Origin: DATBHW01 sp035307385
GTDB lineage: Bacteria > Chloroflexota > Ktedonobacteria > Ktedonobacterales > DATBGS01
DNA: 64,000 nt
Direction of reading: 5' to 3'
Assembly (NCBI GenBank): GCA_035307385.1
Contig: DATGID010000100.1
Coordinates: 113,905-177,904, forward strand
The position numbers and the translations under genes are program-made. Under the pieces are notes generated by a model, which searched no databases, was not told where the DNA came from, and saw only the letters and a list, made by a program, of their open reading frames with translations. Every line of letters starts with the position of its first letter. Within the stretch, counting starts at the first letter, position 1. Positions 52,357 to 62,769 of this stretch are shown piece by piece.

Positions 52357-52373
52357 GTGAACACAGCTTGAGT

Positions 52374-52414
52374 ATGGTGCTGGCTATCCGTTGGCAGCCA
52401 GCACCATCTCTTTT
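52374..52414 (+). terminator. Rho-independent terminator after hydrolase
   Basis: A perfect 12-base stem (52374-52385 and 52396-52407) with a ten-base loop, then ctctttt, 17 bases after the stop. Confidence 0.8.
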
Positions 52415-52463
52415 CGAGCCGATCACGGCTAACGTCATTTGCTTCCGATGGCATCTCACACCA

Positions 52464-52880
52464 CTATCTGAGCAGCGGCAGGCTTCCGGTCAATTTATTT
52501 ACCGCTTCTTTCTTCCCGTAAAGCGCCACGCCCAGATAATGAAGCTGCTCTGCTGAGAGGGCAGCAATCTTCTGGGTATACTCCTCATAGACATGGCTCG
52601 TCTGTGCTACATCGGTGAAGTCCACCACAAAGACATCCCCACGCTCCCTGGCCTGCAACCAGAGCCGCTTCAGCTTTTCTCCATCTGCCTTGAGAATCGG
52701 GATAGGCAGCGTGGTAATGCCCACATGCACATGCCCCGAGCCATCGCGCACATCCGGCCCCAGCAGCGCTTTCACCCCGCTGCCCAGCGTCAGCGCCAGC
52801 ACCGCCGCCGTATTCACTGCCAGACCAATTGGTAACTGCTCATCAAGCACCATTACACACTTTGCTGATCGTTCGTCCAT
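52464..52880 (-). CDS. DUF2000 family protein
   Basis: A 138-residue protein with the DUF2000 pattern: KCVMVLDEQLPIGLAVNTAAVLALTLG at the N-terminus, a central HVHVGITTLPIPILKAD, and a C-terminal HYLGVALYGKKEAVNKLTGSLPLLR. The fold is related to peptidyl-tRNA hydrolase-like proteins; the function is unknown. It starts 58 bases after the stop of an AraC-type regulator on the same strand, so the two are probably one transcription unit. Confidence 0.85.
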   Translation of the reverse strand: MDERSAKCVMVLDEQLPIGLAVNTAAVLALTLGSGVKALLGPDVRDGSGHVHVGITTLPIPILKADGEKLKRLWLQARERGDVFVVDFTDVAQTSHVYEEYTQKIAALSAEQLHYLGVALYGKKEAVNKLTGSLPLLR

Positions 52881-52938
52881 CGCTTCCTCGGCATATGCTA
52901 CACGGCCTCAACCTGACATCCAGGTTGCTGCCGTTAGC

Positions 52939-53805
52939 TTAGCGAGGCCAGACCGATCTGTCTTGTACATTCTTGCTGCCCAGCAAGTATTGTCCTGGCG
53001 TCACCCCAACCAGGCGCTTGAAATGCCGCGTCAGATGGCTTTGATCAACAAAGCCGGTTTCATACGCAACCTGTGGAATGGGCACGCCCAGGGAAAGCAA
53101 GGTTTTGGCATGTTCTATCCGCACCTGGGTGAGATAGCCATGGGGCGGCAAGCCGATCTCAGCGCGAAACACGCGCAGGAAGTGGAACGGGCTGAGGTTA
53201 GCAACGCTCGCAAGCTGAGCCAGCGTCACCTGTTCGGCATAGGATGCTTCTAGATAGTCACGCGCTCGCCTGATGGCCTGATGCTCTTGCCCAAGAGAAA
53301 AGGGAACCGGGCGATGCTCAGCGTAGCGCCCGATCACGTGCGCGAACGTCTCGAGAAAACGCGACTCGCGCTCCAGGGGTGAAACTGCTGCTTCCAAGGT
53401 CTGATGCAGGCTACAAACCAGCCTGCTCAACGGTTCATCCGCTGTCACCGGCTCGGAGAAATAGGGAACGCCGCGCTGCCGTCCGGCCAGCTCAGACGCC
53501 GCGTGTTGAAGCAGCGCCACCTCGGGGTACAACGCACGATAGGTCATGCTGGCAGCATCAGCGCCAGTGCCGTCATGCGGCTCGCCAGGATTGATGAAGA
53601 CCAGGCTTCCGGCAGCAGCCACATGGAAGGAGCCGCGATAATAAAATCGGCACCCGCCCTGCTCGATCACCCCGACCATAAAGCCTTCATGCGCGTGCCG
53701 CGCAAACGAATGCTTGATATAGGTAGCGCGCAGCAATTCCAGATTTCCAAGATCGGGAGCGCGCCAGAACCGTGCCTGCTCTGAAATTGCCGCGTCTTTC
53801 ATCAA
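52939..53805 (-). CDS. AraC-family transcriptional regulator
   Basis: A 288-residue regulator. The N-terminal half is a cupin-type ligand domain (KHSFARHAHEGFMVGVIEQGG and VFINPGEPHDG). The C-terminal ~100 residues form the AraC double HTH: YAEQVTLAQLASVANLSPFHFLRVFRAEIGLPPHGYL and TGFVDQSHLTRHFKRLVGVTPGQY, split by the usual linker. This subtype often controls a neighbouring gene. The ATG lies 19 bases after the stop of the methyltransferase/MTHFR gene, and the DUF2000 gene follows, so it could form a three-gene unit. Confidence 0.92.
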   Translation of the reverse strand: MMKDAAISEQARFWRAPDLGNLELLRATYIKHSFARHAHEGFMVGVIEQGGCRFYYRGSFHVAAAGSLVFINPGEPHDGTGADAASMTYRALYPEVALLQHAASELAGRQRGVPYFSEPVTADEPLSRLVCSLHQTLEAAVSPLERESRFLETFAHVIGRYAEHRPVPFSLGQEHQAIRRARDYLEASYAEQVTLAQLASVANLSPFHFLRVFRAEIGLPPHGYLTQVRIEHAKTLLSLGVPIPQVAYETGFVDQSHLTRHFKRLVGVTPGQYLLGSKNVQDRSVWPR

Positions 53806-53824
53806 GCTGCCTCCCGTTTGCTCA

Positions 53825-55825
<2,001 letters not shown>

Positions 55826-55919
55826 GGAACCTCCAGCGAATCCACCTGAGTCCACTTCACCAGGCTCTACCGACCTCCAGCTTGCATGTCCGGACGCTTG
55901 CACCATACAAGATGTCGTC

Positions 55920-55925
55920 ATTATA
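55920..55925 (-). promoter_or_regulatory. Candidate -10 for methyltransferase/MTHFR gene
   Basis: Perfect TATAAT on the minus strand (55925-55920), giving a leader of about 88 bases; no clear -35 and no SAM-riboswitch features were seen in the leader. Confidence 0.35.
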
Positions 55926-55929
55926 TCCT

Positions 55930-55968
55930 AAAAAATCAGACCCCCTTCTTACGTAAGAGAGGGCCTGA
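55930..55968 (-). terminator. Rho-independent terminator after chdC
   Basis: An imperfect inverted repeat centred on ttac/gtaa is followed on the minus strand by a T6 run (55935-55930), 36 bases beyond the chdC stop. Confidence 0.7.
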
Positions 55969-56004
55969 AGTCAGGGAGTTTCACTGTCCAGAGTGAGCGG
56001 CTGC

Positions 56005-56787
56005 TCAACGCGAGCCGAGCGCCACACGCGCAGGCACGCCGCCCAGCGCTTCCAGCGCTTCAGCGATGCTCATGTGCTGGCAGGTGAAGATCGGCGTATC
56101 GCGCTCGGTATAGGCGCTTGCCTGCGATTCACGCAGGTCCATCACCAGTTGCAAGAAATCCTCCGGCATATTCGTCTCGAAAGCCACCACAAATTCCTGA
56201 TCATCCAGGCCAAAAGAATAGGTGGTATTGAGCCGCACCGAAGGGAACCGATGACCAATCTCGATATGCTCATCCATCATCGCCTGGCGCACCGCCTTGG
56301 ACATCTCATACCAGCGGCGCTGCTTCACAAAGGGATAGACAAACAGGTACTTCGCCTTGGTTGGCCGCAGGTGCAGCCGCGCGCCTTCCTGGCCTGGATG
56401 AGAATGGTTCTCGATATAGATCGAGCGCTTGGTCATCGCCAGATAGGAATAGACGATGGTGAGATATTGGCCGAAGGCGGTAGTGAACAGACGTGTCGCG
56501 GCCTCTTGAAGCACGTCCAGTTCAGGGCCTGCCATCCACAGCAAAAAGTCGCAGTCCCCCCTGGTTCCCATCGTGCTGTAGCTTTGCACCATCATCTGTT
56601 CGCGCAGGTGCTCAACCACTTCTGCAAACTCGCGCTTCTGCTGCTCGCGCTCCTCGGCTGGCAGGCGGCGCCACTCCGGCGCAACTTTGAAAAACGCGAA
56701 GCGAGTAAATTGGCGCTTCTTCGGAGCAGCCGCAGGGGCCTGCTGCTCAGGAGGCATGGCATGCTCATAGGGTGTCTGTTGGTCCAT
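56005..56787 (-). CDS. chdC: Chlorite-dismutase-fold coproheme decarboxylase (HemQ/ChdC)
   Basis: A 260-residue protein of the chlorite dismutase superfamily, of the HemQ type that turns coproheme III into protoheme in the last step of Gram-positive-type haem synthesis. Visible marks are YSTMGTRGDCDFLLW, YLFVYPFVKQRRWYEM, GHRFPSVRLNTTYSFGLDDQEFVVAFET and YTERDTPIFTC. The N-terminal ~30 residues are a Gln/Pro/Ala-rich extension. True chlorite dismutases have a distal Arg, which I cannot place here, so HemQ is preferred. An extended -10 (TGC-TAAGAT) lies about 80 bases upstream. Confidence 0.9.
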   Translation of the reverse strand: MDQQTPYEHAMPPEQQAPAAAPKKRQFTRFAFFKVAPEWRRLPAEEREQQKREFAEVVEHLREQMMVQSYSTMGTRGDCDFLLWMAGPELDVLQEAATRLFTTAFGQYLTIVYSYLAMTKRSIYIENHSHPGQEGARLHLRPTKAKYLFVYPFVKQRRWYEMSKAVRQAMMDEHIEIGHRFPSVRLNTTYSFGLDDQEFVVAFETNMPEDFLQLVMDLRESQASAYTERDTPIFTCQHMSIAEALEALGGVPARVALGSR

Positions 56788-56862
56788 ATGCGTTTGACCT
56801 TATCTGTAAAGTTGCTGGCTCACTTGGAGCCGATGGAGAATTGGCTTGAGTCTCTCATCTTT

Positions 56863-56871
56863 ATCTTAGCA
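56863..56871 (-). promoter_or_regulatory. Extended -10 for chdC
   Basis: TGC followed by TAAGAT (56868-56863) on the minus strand, about 75 bases before the ATG. Confidence 0.35.
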
Positions 56872-56943
56872 TAGTTCTGACGCGCAGTGCTAACTAGCCC
56901 GGCATGATCGGTAATCCAAAAGCATTACAACGCCTATAACCAC

Positions 56944-57414
56944 CTAGTGGTGGAGTATCCCTCCATGATAGAAAAGCTCGTAGACAACCTCGCTGCCAGC
57001 AAATATCTGCTCCTGGCCGCGAAACGAAGCCACATCTCCCTCATTCTCGTCAACATACCGCAGCCGCCCGTCTGTATGCTCAAAACGCCCCAAAAATCTG
57101 TCCTGGGCATACAGCAGCTTCAGGCTCTTCTGAATCATCTCACCCGCCTGAGCCGAGGTTATCTTGTCAGGCTTGAGAATCGCGCCAAAATAATTCATGC
57201 CCCAAACGGGTTGCATCCGATAATAGACAATTTCTTGTCCGATGAAATCACTTTCCCCAAGATAACTGTCGTGATAGGTCCAATCACCTTCCGCAAATTG
57301 CAGGTCTTTCGACCCTAACCGATAGGGCAGCAACTTTTTGCCACCTCCCACATAGGTACTTTGTTTCGCCCGAACAATAAACTGCTCCAGCGTCGCCACA
57401 GCGAACGGTTCCAT
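56944..57414 (-). CDS. DUF5680-domain protein
   Basis: A 156-residue soluble protein matching the DUF5680 pattern: LEQFIVRAKQSTYVGGG at the N-terminus, SKDLQFAEGDWTYHDSYLGESDFIGQEIVYY, and PVWGMNYFGAIL in the middle. The domain often occurs alone or fused to XRE regulators. No catalytic motif is apparent and the function is unknown. It stands alone, divergent from the propeller lipoprotein, with a TATAAT about 45 bases upstream. Confidence 0.8.
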   Translation of the reverse strand: MEPFAVATLEQFIVRAKQSTYVGGGKKLLPYRLGSKDLQFAEGDWTYHDSYLGESDFIGQEIVYYRMQPVWGMNYFGAILKPDKITSAQAGEMIQKSLKLLYAQDRFLGRFEHTDGRLRYVDENEGDVASFRGQEQIFAGSEVVYELFYHGGILHH

Positions 57415-57458
57415 AAGACTCCTCTTTTTTTGCTCTGCCAGCCTGTCATAGCTCTCAC

Positions 57459-57464
57459 ATTATA
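57459..57464 (-). promoter_or_regulatory. Candidate -10 for DUF5680 gene
   Basis: Perfect TATAAT on the minus strand (57464-57459), 45 bases before the ATG; the nearest TTGTTT is 15 or 19 bases away, so the -35 is weak. Confidence 0.4.
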
Positions 57465-57510
57465 GTCCATATGTTCTATAAACAAACAATAGCTATCCAG
57501 GCTATTCCCC

Positions 57511-57539
57511 TTGATTTGCGTCGCTGCGGCTCATACAAT
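57511..57539 (+). promoter_or_regulatory. Promoter very close to propeller lipoprotein start
   Basis: TTGATT (57511-57516), a 17-base spacer and TACAAT (57534-57539). The ATG at 57550 is only about ten bases on, so the transcript would be leaderless or nearly so. Confidence 0.45.
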
Positions 57540-57549
57540 TGGAGACGTG

Positions 57550-58890
57550 ATGAACCGACGTAGCGCTTTTTTTAAATCAGCGGTCTTGCGCTGGATAACG
57601 CTGCTGGCGTTGGGCCTGCTGCTCTCTGCCATGCTTGGCGCGTGCAGCCCTGGTCACACCGGCGGCAACGAGATTGCCTTCCTGCGCGGGGGCAACCTCT
57701 GGGAGATTGACCAGGACGGCAGCAACCTGCATCAAGTGGCCACCAATCAGATTCTTGGGTTCTCCTGGTCGCCTGACCATCAGCAAATCGTTCTGCGCAT
57801 GTCGAACGGCAAAACCCCGGCTGACGCGCTCCCTTATGGGTATCCCGATCTCACCAGCGAGCTAGGCGTCACCAGCGTGGATGGCGGCAATATCATCCAG
57901 ATCACTCCGCCAAACAGCGGCCTGTGGCGCAGCGATGCCTGGTGGGATGCCAGCGGCAATCGCCTGTTGTATCGCGAGGAAAAATCGGGTACAGATGGGC
58001 AGCTTGAGACGCCACATTGGGAATTGTCCCAGTCCGATCAACCGGCAGGCATCGCCCGCAAAGACCTACCCGCGAGCGCCGTTCTGCCAGCAGTCAACAG
58101 CGACGGCAGTCAAATCGCCAGCATCGATGCCAGCGGGCGCGTGCTGGTAGGCGCGCCTGGCAGCCCAGCGACCGTCATAGCAACCGGAGCCGTCACGATG
58201 CTGCCCGGCACGCCTGGCTATCCCGCGCGCCCACTCTGGCAGCCCAACACCGGGTCGTTGCTCTATGCCTTTGCTTCGGCTGGCCCAACCCCTGACGTGA
58301 CCACTCTGGTGCTCAGAAACAGCAGCGGCAAAGTGCAACCGCTGGTAACTGCTGCCAACATCCAGCAATATGCCTGGTCGCCAGACGGGCGAGAATTGTT
58401 GGTGCGCACCGCCAGCGAATATCAGCTCTACAGCGCCAGCGGCGCCGAACGTTTCTCCTGGAGTGATGCCAATGCCATATCATTACCATTCTGGTCGCCC
58501 GATAGCCGCGTGCTGCTTATTCTGGAGCCGGACAATGCCACCCTGGTCAACGTCGTCACGCAGCAGCGCCAACAACTGCTGAGCGGAACCATCACCTTGC
58601 CCACGCCCTTTGCAGACGCGCATCTGGCCCCGTTTCTGCGGCCAGCAACCAGCAGCCCGTGGAACAGCGACAGCAGCGCCGTCCTGCTCAGCAACGACGG
58701 CCAGGGGACCTGGGCAACCCAGCCAGATACACCGCTTCCCACCGGCAAAGGCGGCGGCAGCGGCCTCTATCTGGTGACACTGGCGCAGCCCAACAGCGTT
58801 CCCCAATTTCCCACCCTGGTCGATTGGGGTGACCATCAAAGCATCGCCTGGACCACGCTTGACCCAAACTGCGCTTTTCTGATCGTCTAA
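57550..58890 (+). CDS. Beta-propeller lipoprotein (TolB-like repeats)
   Basis: A 446-residue lipoprotein with signal peptide and lipobox LGAC (Cys32). The mature part has TolB/WD40-like blades: IAFLRGGNLWEIDQDGSNL, GFSWSPDHQQIVL, YAWSPDGRELLV and LPFWSPDSRVLLI. Such repeats usually form a six- or seven-bladed propeller facing the outside. It resembles the outer domain of the PP2C gene only in general fold. The start is the ATG at 57550 with TTGGAG upstream; the frame opens earlier at 57511 inside the promoter. The next small gene overlaps its stop by one base (TAATG). Confidence 0.82.
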   Translation: MNRRSAFFKSAVLRWITLLALGLLLSAMLGACSPGHTGGNEIAFLRGGNLWEIDQDGSNLHQVATNQILGFSWSPDHQQIVLRMSNGKTPADALPYGYPDLTSELGVTSVDGGNIIQITPPNSGLWRSDAWWDASGNRLLYREEKSGTDGQLETPHWELSQSDQPAGIARKDLPASAVLPAVNSDGSQIASIDASGRVLVGAPGSPATVIATGAVTMLPGTPGYPARPLWQPNTGSLLYAFASAGPTPDVTTLVLRNSSGKVQPLVTAANIQQYAWSPDGRELLVRTASEYQLYSASGAERFSWSDANAISLPFWSPDSRVLLILEPDNATLVNVVTQQRQQLLSGTITLPTPFADAHLAPFLRPATSSPWNSDSSAVLLSNDGQGTWATQPDTPLPTGKGGGSGLYLVTLAQPNSVPQFPTLVDWGDHQSIAWTTLDPNCAFLIV

Positions 58891-59129
58891 TGCCTTGCTG
58901 GACAAGAGAAAGACAAATGCCTATGCCAGACATCCATCACAAAAAACCCAAGCGACGACGCGACGAAGCATCGGAAAGGCCCGATGCGCCCGACTACGAT
59001 GATTTATTGCTGCTGGAGCGGCTAGAAAGCCTGCTGGAAGAGATGGAGGAGTTAGGAGTTTCCAGCCTCGCCGAAATTGAGGCGCGTATTGCCGCCCTGC
59101 ATCACGCGCTGGATGCAGAGGAGGATTAG
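58890..59129 (+). CDS. Small charged protein of unknown function
   Basis: A 79-residue protein with a basic first part (KKPKRRRDEASERPD) and an acidic helical second part (LERLESLLEEMEELGVSSLAEIEARIAALHHAL), probably a short coiled coil. The first ATG overlaps the stop of the propeller lipoprotein gene by one base, suggesting coupled translation; an ATG at 58917 is an alternative. No family is recognised. Its TAG (59127-59129) overlaps the TAA of the convergent kbl remnant (59126-59128). Confidence 0.5.
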   Translation: MPCWTRERQMPMPDIHHKKPKRRRDEASERPDAPDYDDLLLLERLESLLEEMEELGVSSLAEIEARIAALHHALDAEED

Positions 59130-59519
59130 ATCAGCCGAAGCCGTCGCCCAATCGCCGCAAATGCCTCAAGAGCCACATCCAGATCATCCTGGCTGTGGCT
59201 GGCCGAAACGATGCAGCGAATACGCGCCTTGCCCTGTGGCACCACTGGATAGGTAAACGCCTGGGCATAGACACCTGCGGCGCGCAGTTCGCGGCCAAAC
59301 GCTGTGGCCTGAGCCTCATCGCCAAGCATCACCGGCACAATCGGCGTGACGCTCGCGCCGGTATTCAGGCCAAGCTGCTGAAGGCCCTCGCGAAAATGGC
59401 GCGTATTTGCCCACAGGCGTTCGAGCCGCTCCGGCTGAGCGCGCAGCGAGTCTAGGGAGGCAATCAATCCAGCCGCAACGGCGGGCGGCAGATGGCCGGT
59501 GCTGAACAGCAGCGGGTCA
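59126..59519 (-). pseudogene. kbl: Truncated glycine C-acetyltransferase/AONS-family gene (kbl-like)
   Basis: Only the C-terminal ~130 residues of an alpha-oxoamine synthase (2-amino-3-ketobutyrate CoA ligase or related) remain. Kept parts are PLLFSTGHLPPAVAAGLIASLDSL, TPIVPVMLGDEAQA, AGVYAQAFTYPVVPQGKARIRCIVSASHS and LDVALEAFAAIG. The frame is homologous up to about 59518, then runs into unrelated sequence with an in-frame stop at 59531-59533. The PLP-binding Lys and first two thirds are missing, so no active enzyme can be made. The rest of the gene should lie at the far end of the element, outside the window. Confidence 0.85.
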
Positions 59520-59596
59520 CAGTTGGTATTTTATCGGCATAACGAAGGGAAGCTGGTACATTAACCCTGCCTTACGCAGAGCAAGTTAGGCAATAA

Positions 59597-59646
59597 AAGA
59601 CCGCTTACTTTACGTGCGTAGAGATACCCGTAAAGTAAGCGGTCTT
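59597..59646. terminator. 18-bp perfect inverted repeat near element boundary
   Basis: Arms 59597-59614 and 59629-59646 pair perfectly around a 14-base loop. On the minus strand it is followed by ttttatt and fits a terminator for the small gene at 59652; on the plus strand it is followed by acttttt. Confidence 0.7.
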
Positions 59647-59651
59647 ACTTT

Positions 59652-59846
59652 TTACGAATCCAAGCACTCGCTTGAGTAGCATCCCTCCACATCTTCATCA
59701 TCATCCAGCACCCGCCGCGCCCATTCAGCGCTCAGACGTTGCCATTCTTTCAAGTTGATTTTACCTTCGTTGTGGGCCTGGTTGATAGCGAACAGCCCTA
59801 ACTCAAGAAGCTCCTGGTCGCGCGGGTTTAGCTGTGATTGCAGCAT
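59652..59846 (-). CDS. Small unknown protein of the element
   Basis: A 64-residue acidic protein (MLQSQLNPRDQELLELGLFA... and DDDEDVEGC) with no recognised family. AGGAG lies nine bases before the ATG and a strong hairpin follows the stop, so it is likely expressed. It is the first gene inside the element next to the kbl junction. Confidence 0.6.
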   Translation of the reverse strand: MLQSQLNPRDQELLELGLFAINQAHNEGKINLKEWQRLSAEWARRVLDDDEDVEGCYSSECLDS

Positions 59847-59897
59847 GGTGGTATACTCCTAAACGAACATACGGCAGGTCAAACCAAGTGTTCGCTT

Positions 59898-59927
59898 AAA
59901 AAGCTCTAGTGCCCGCTAGAGCTTTTT
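59898..59927 (-). terminator. Terminator of replication-relaxation gene
   Basis: Stem aagctctag/ctagagctt with a gcccg loop, flanked by A and T runs, so it can end transcripts in both directions; it lies just beyond the stop at 59931. Confidence 0.75.
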
Positions 59928-59930
59928 TAT

Positions 59931-60806
59931 TTACATCGCTAACAGCGCGTGCGGCCCCCCTTCTACCGTGAACCAACACGGTTCTAACCAAAGGGATGGA
60001 CTAAGCGGCGGCTGAAGTGCGGCGAAGTAGAACAGCCGCCCGATAGGTTCGCTGCCGACCTCGGCTTTGGTCCACCGCTGCAACCGTTCGGCATGCTCTT
60101 GACCTTTGAACGTGGTGAAGACGACGGTGAGACGGCTCACGCCGAACATCTGCCGATAGCCCTCTTGCCTGAGAAACACGAGGTACTTTCTGACCTTGCC
60201 CCGGAAATCGTACTGGTCCTCAGTTGCGCGGTCATGTTCCAGCACCATCGGGCGCTGCAACAGTCCGTCAGCATCGCGGGTTTGTAAGTTCAGATACAGA
60301 TCAGGTGCCAGCTCACTCCGCCCGATCTTATAGGGATGCTGTTTCAGTTCGTGCTCCGATTGAAAGTCCTCTAACCAGAAGGCAGGAGCCACGCGCCTAA
60401 TAAGCATCGCCGAGATGAGCAGATCGTTGACTTCCAGGGAGTGCCGGATAAAGATGTCATGTTCGCTGGTACGTTTGACCGCCCGCTGTACAGCTTCCCT
60501 ATCCTTGCCCGCTACGCCAACGTAGCTCTTACCCTTCTGGGCGAGCGTGTAGTAGTAACGGGCGCTGTAGGTTATCCGGTTGCCAGTTCGATGTTGTTCG
60601 GCCATCGCATCGCATTGCAAGTACCCGCCTCTGACCAACTCCATCAGCCGCTTCGTCACAAACTTCTCTGAGCCTGCTTTATAGTGCAGGCGCATGATTT
60701 GTTTGGCGGTCGCCAGGTGCAACTGGGCAATGCCCAGCGGCACCTGGTCGTCACCTCTCAGCAGCCGGTCATAGGCGAGGCTGATACGCATTAGACGCGC
60801 TCCCAA
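59931..60806 (-). CDS. Replication-relaxation family protein
   Basis: A 291-residue protein of the replication-relaxation family found on plasmids and ICEs. The N-terminal winged-helix part has IAQLHLATAKQIMRLHY, KFVTKRLMELVRGGYLQCD and RYYYTLAQKGKSYVG. The C-terminal part is alpha/beta with DLYLNLQTRD and VLEHDRATEDQYDFRGKVRKYL, the latter pattern typical of the family and nuclease-like. The stop is followed by a hairpin. It overlaps the next upstream gene (translocase ATPase) by 16 bases at the start, so the two are translationally coupled. It is thought to act in relaxation or replication of mobile DNA. Confidence 0.8.
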   Translation of the reverse strand: MGARLMRISLAYDRLLRGDDQVPLGIAQLHLATAKQIMRLHYKAGSEKFVTKRLMELVRGGYLQCDAMAEQHRTGNRITYSARYYYTLAQKGKSYVGVAGKDREAVQRAVKRTSEHDIFIRHSLEVNDLLISAMLIRRVAPAFWLEDFQSEHELKQHPYKIGRSELAPDLYLNLQTRDADGLLQRPMVLEHDRATEDQYDFRGKVRKYLVFLRQEGYRQMFGVSRLTVVFTTFKGQEHAERLQRWTKAEVGSEPIGRLFYFAALQPPLSPSLWLEPCWFTVEGGPHALLAM

Positions 60807-62734
60807 CCCGAAGGCAAGTTATCGTCTGGCTCGATTAATGGTTCAGGTTCTGGAACGGGCTTATCGTCGAGAATGGCCCGCTCAACATCCTCGCGCGGAT
60901 GGCAGTATTTCGCCCTGGTCTGGTCAAGCACGAACTGGTAGCGCAGCTCCTTTTCCTCGTCAACTGCCTGAGGCGGCGTATCGTGGGTATAGATCACACC
61001 TGTGTCATCGCCAGCTCGCACGAAAGCAGCACGTTTAGGTAAATCGGTCAGCATCCGCGCTACGTCGCCGACACTCTGGGTAGACTCCTTGCCAATAGGG
61101 TCATCGGCGAGCTGGTGCATGACGGAGCGCAAAGAAAAGATGAAATGGTAGAACCACTCCTTGCCCGATTCAGGCATTCGCGCCCACTCAATATCCCCGT
61201 CGCCGGTGTCCCGGATGAGATGCTTCGGCAGGCGCTGGTAGAAGTCCGGCCCGAGTTCCCATCCACCAGCACCTCTCGCGGCAGCATAAAAGCCTTTACC
61301 GCTGTTACTGAACCCGACCGGAATCTGGTACGGAATCGGCATAAGCCAGCTTCCCGTACGCATGCAGTCATACAGCAGCCGGTCGAGGTAGTAAGTCGGA
61401 TCGTCCACCATCGGATTATCCAGCCGCTGACCGGCCATCATGCCGTAGGCCGCCGCCTGCAAGTCAGTGCCGCCGCGGGCAATCTCTACCTTGCCGCGCC
61501 CGCGCCGGTAGCGCTGGAGCGGTTGCAGGTAGAGGTCTACGAAGCGCTCAATAAACGGCCCATAATCCGAAGCCCTGGTTAACAGCGTCTCGGTGACATG
61601 CGGGTCCATGTCTTCCGGCCTGACGGTCGCTTCACCATCAGGGTAGTAGTGCGCCATTTCGTGAGCGTCGTCGGCATTGACGCGGAAACATATCTTGACG
61701 CCGGTGCTCGCTGTATCGTCCTGAAGGAACTTCGGAAGCTGGTGTCGGTGTTGGCTGACAACAACTAAGCGCAGCCCAAACTTGCGTCCCTCTGCGAACA
61801 GGCGCGAGAAGCTTTTGAGCGTAAAGTTGGCAAATTCATCGACGACCAAGGTGACCCCTGGCCGCTTCGACTCTGGCAGGTCGGCGAAGGAGAAGATAGC
61901 CGAGTACACCTGACTGAGTAGCATCGTTCCCACTAGCTGCGCGTCCTCGCCCAGGTCACGTAAGGGAAGGTCAACCAGGATAATCTCGCGCTGCTCAATC
62001 GCTCTTCTGAAGCCGATGGAGTTATATCTCTGGCAGGCAATATTGCGTACCAGTTCGTGCCCCATGAACAAGGAACGCAAGCGGTTGACGAGCGGTCGGA
62101 CACGGGTTTCCTGGTCAGTCGGGCTGAGGCGGTCATGCTCACGCCAGTGCTCATGCACCATCGGGTCGGTGACGTTCGAGAGAAGGCCAGCGCGGAACTG
62201 CTGGTCGGTCAGGAACCGGATAACGTGCATCAGCGTATGGCCCGGGTTATGAATCATGGCGACAGCGGCGGTTTGTAGGTACATCGGCAGGTTCTGCTGG
62301 TCGGTAGCGCCCGGGAACAGGAGATCGAACATATTGACCAGCCGCTGCACAGCCTGCGTCCGGTTGGTGGCATCATGCAGCTTGCCCACGGCTAGCGGGT
62401 TACAGCCGTACGGGAAGCCCTCATCTTTCATGGATAGCAGGTAGGTGCGGGGCAGGCATTCGACTGGCAATTCGGCTAACACATCCATCGTCAGATCGTG
62501 GTTCGGGTCAAACACGATCATCGCGTTGCCAGCGAGCGCGTCCCGGTGAATCATGGTGCGGAGCATCCCGCTCTTGCCGTAGCCGGTGAGACCATAAATG
62601 GCGGTAGCGGTGCGCCGGTCTGTTTCGGAGACGAAGAACTCATCATGAAGCGTCGGATGCCAGCCGATGGAGAGTGACCCGCGTTCAATAGCGCCCCGAC
62701 GGTGCGCCAGGTACGCCTGGGAATAGAAGGGCAT
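60791..62734 (-). CDS. VirD4/HerA-type DNA-translocating ATPase
   Basis: A 647-residue ATPase of the conjugative coupling-protein/HerA class. Walker A is GLTGYGKSG near residue 50, Walker B is VTLVVDEFANF near residue 300, and the later motif VVVSQHRHQLPKFL fits the sensor region of VirD4/TraG-like enzymes. No N-terminal membrane helices are seen, so it may be recruited to the membrane by a partner such as the small two-helix protein encoded just upstream. It should pump element DNA through a conjugation channel; no relaxase or pore gene is visible here. GGAAAGGA precedes the ATG. Confidence 0.8.
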   Translation of the reverse strand: MPFYSQAYLAHRRGAIERGSLSIGWHPTLHDEFFVSETDRRTATAIYGLTGYGKSGMLRTMIHRDALAGNAMIVFDPNHDLTMDVLAELPVECLPRTYLLSMKDEGFPYGCNPLAVGKLHDATNRTQAVQRLVNMFDLLFPGATDQQNLPMYLQTAAVAMIHNPGHTLMHVIRFLTDQQFRAGLLSNVTDPMVHEHWREHDRLSPTDQETRVRPLVNRLRSLFMGHELVRNIACQRYNSIGFRRAIEQREIILVDLPLRDLGEDAQLVGTMLLSQVYSAIFSFADLPESKRPGVTLVVDEFANFTLKSFSRLFAEGRKFGLRLVVVSQHRHQLPKFLQDDTASTGVKICFRVNADDAHEMAHYYPDGEATVRPEDMDPHVTETLLTRASDYGPFIERFVDLYLQPLQRYRRGRGKVEIARGGTDLQAAAYGMMAGQRLDNPMVDDPTYYLDRLLYDCMRTGSWLMPIPYQIPVGFSNSGKGFYAAARGAGGWELGPDFYQRLPKHLIRDTGDGDIEWARMPESGKEWFYHFIFSLRSVMHQLADDPIGKESTQSVGDVARMLTDLPKRAAFVRAGDDTGVIYTHDTPPQAVDEEKELRYQFVLDQTRAKYCHPREDVERAILDDKPVPEPEPLIEPDDNLPSGWERV

Positions 62735-62769
62735 GCCAGTGTCCTTTCCTGGTGGTAGCTGGTGCGTGG

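Noticed and set aside
55826..55920. SAM-type riboswitch before the methyltransferase/MTHFR gene
   Set aside because: The leader is short and lacks the kink-turn and core sequences of known SAM riboswitches.
59597..59646. 18-bp inverted repeat as a terminal repeat of the element
   Set aside because: It forms a hairpin with a T-rich tail right after a gene and lies about 80 bases inside the boundary, so a terminator explains it better.
60791..62734. The element ATPase as the missing HerA partner of NurA
   Set aside because: It sits in a conjugative-type operon 37 kb away with a replication-relaxation gene; VirD4-like function is more likely.
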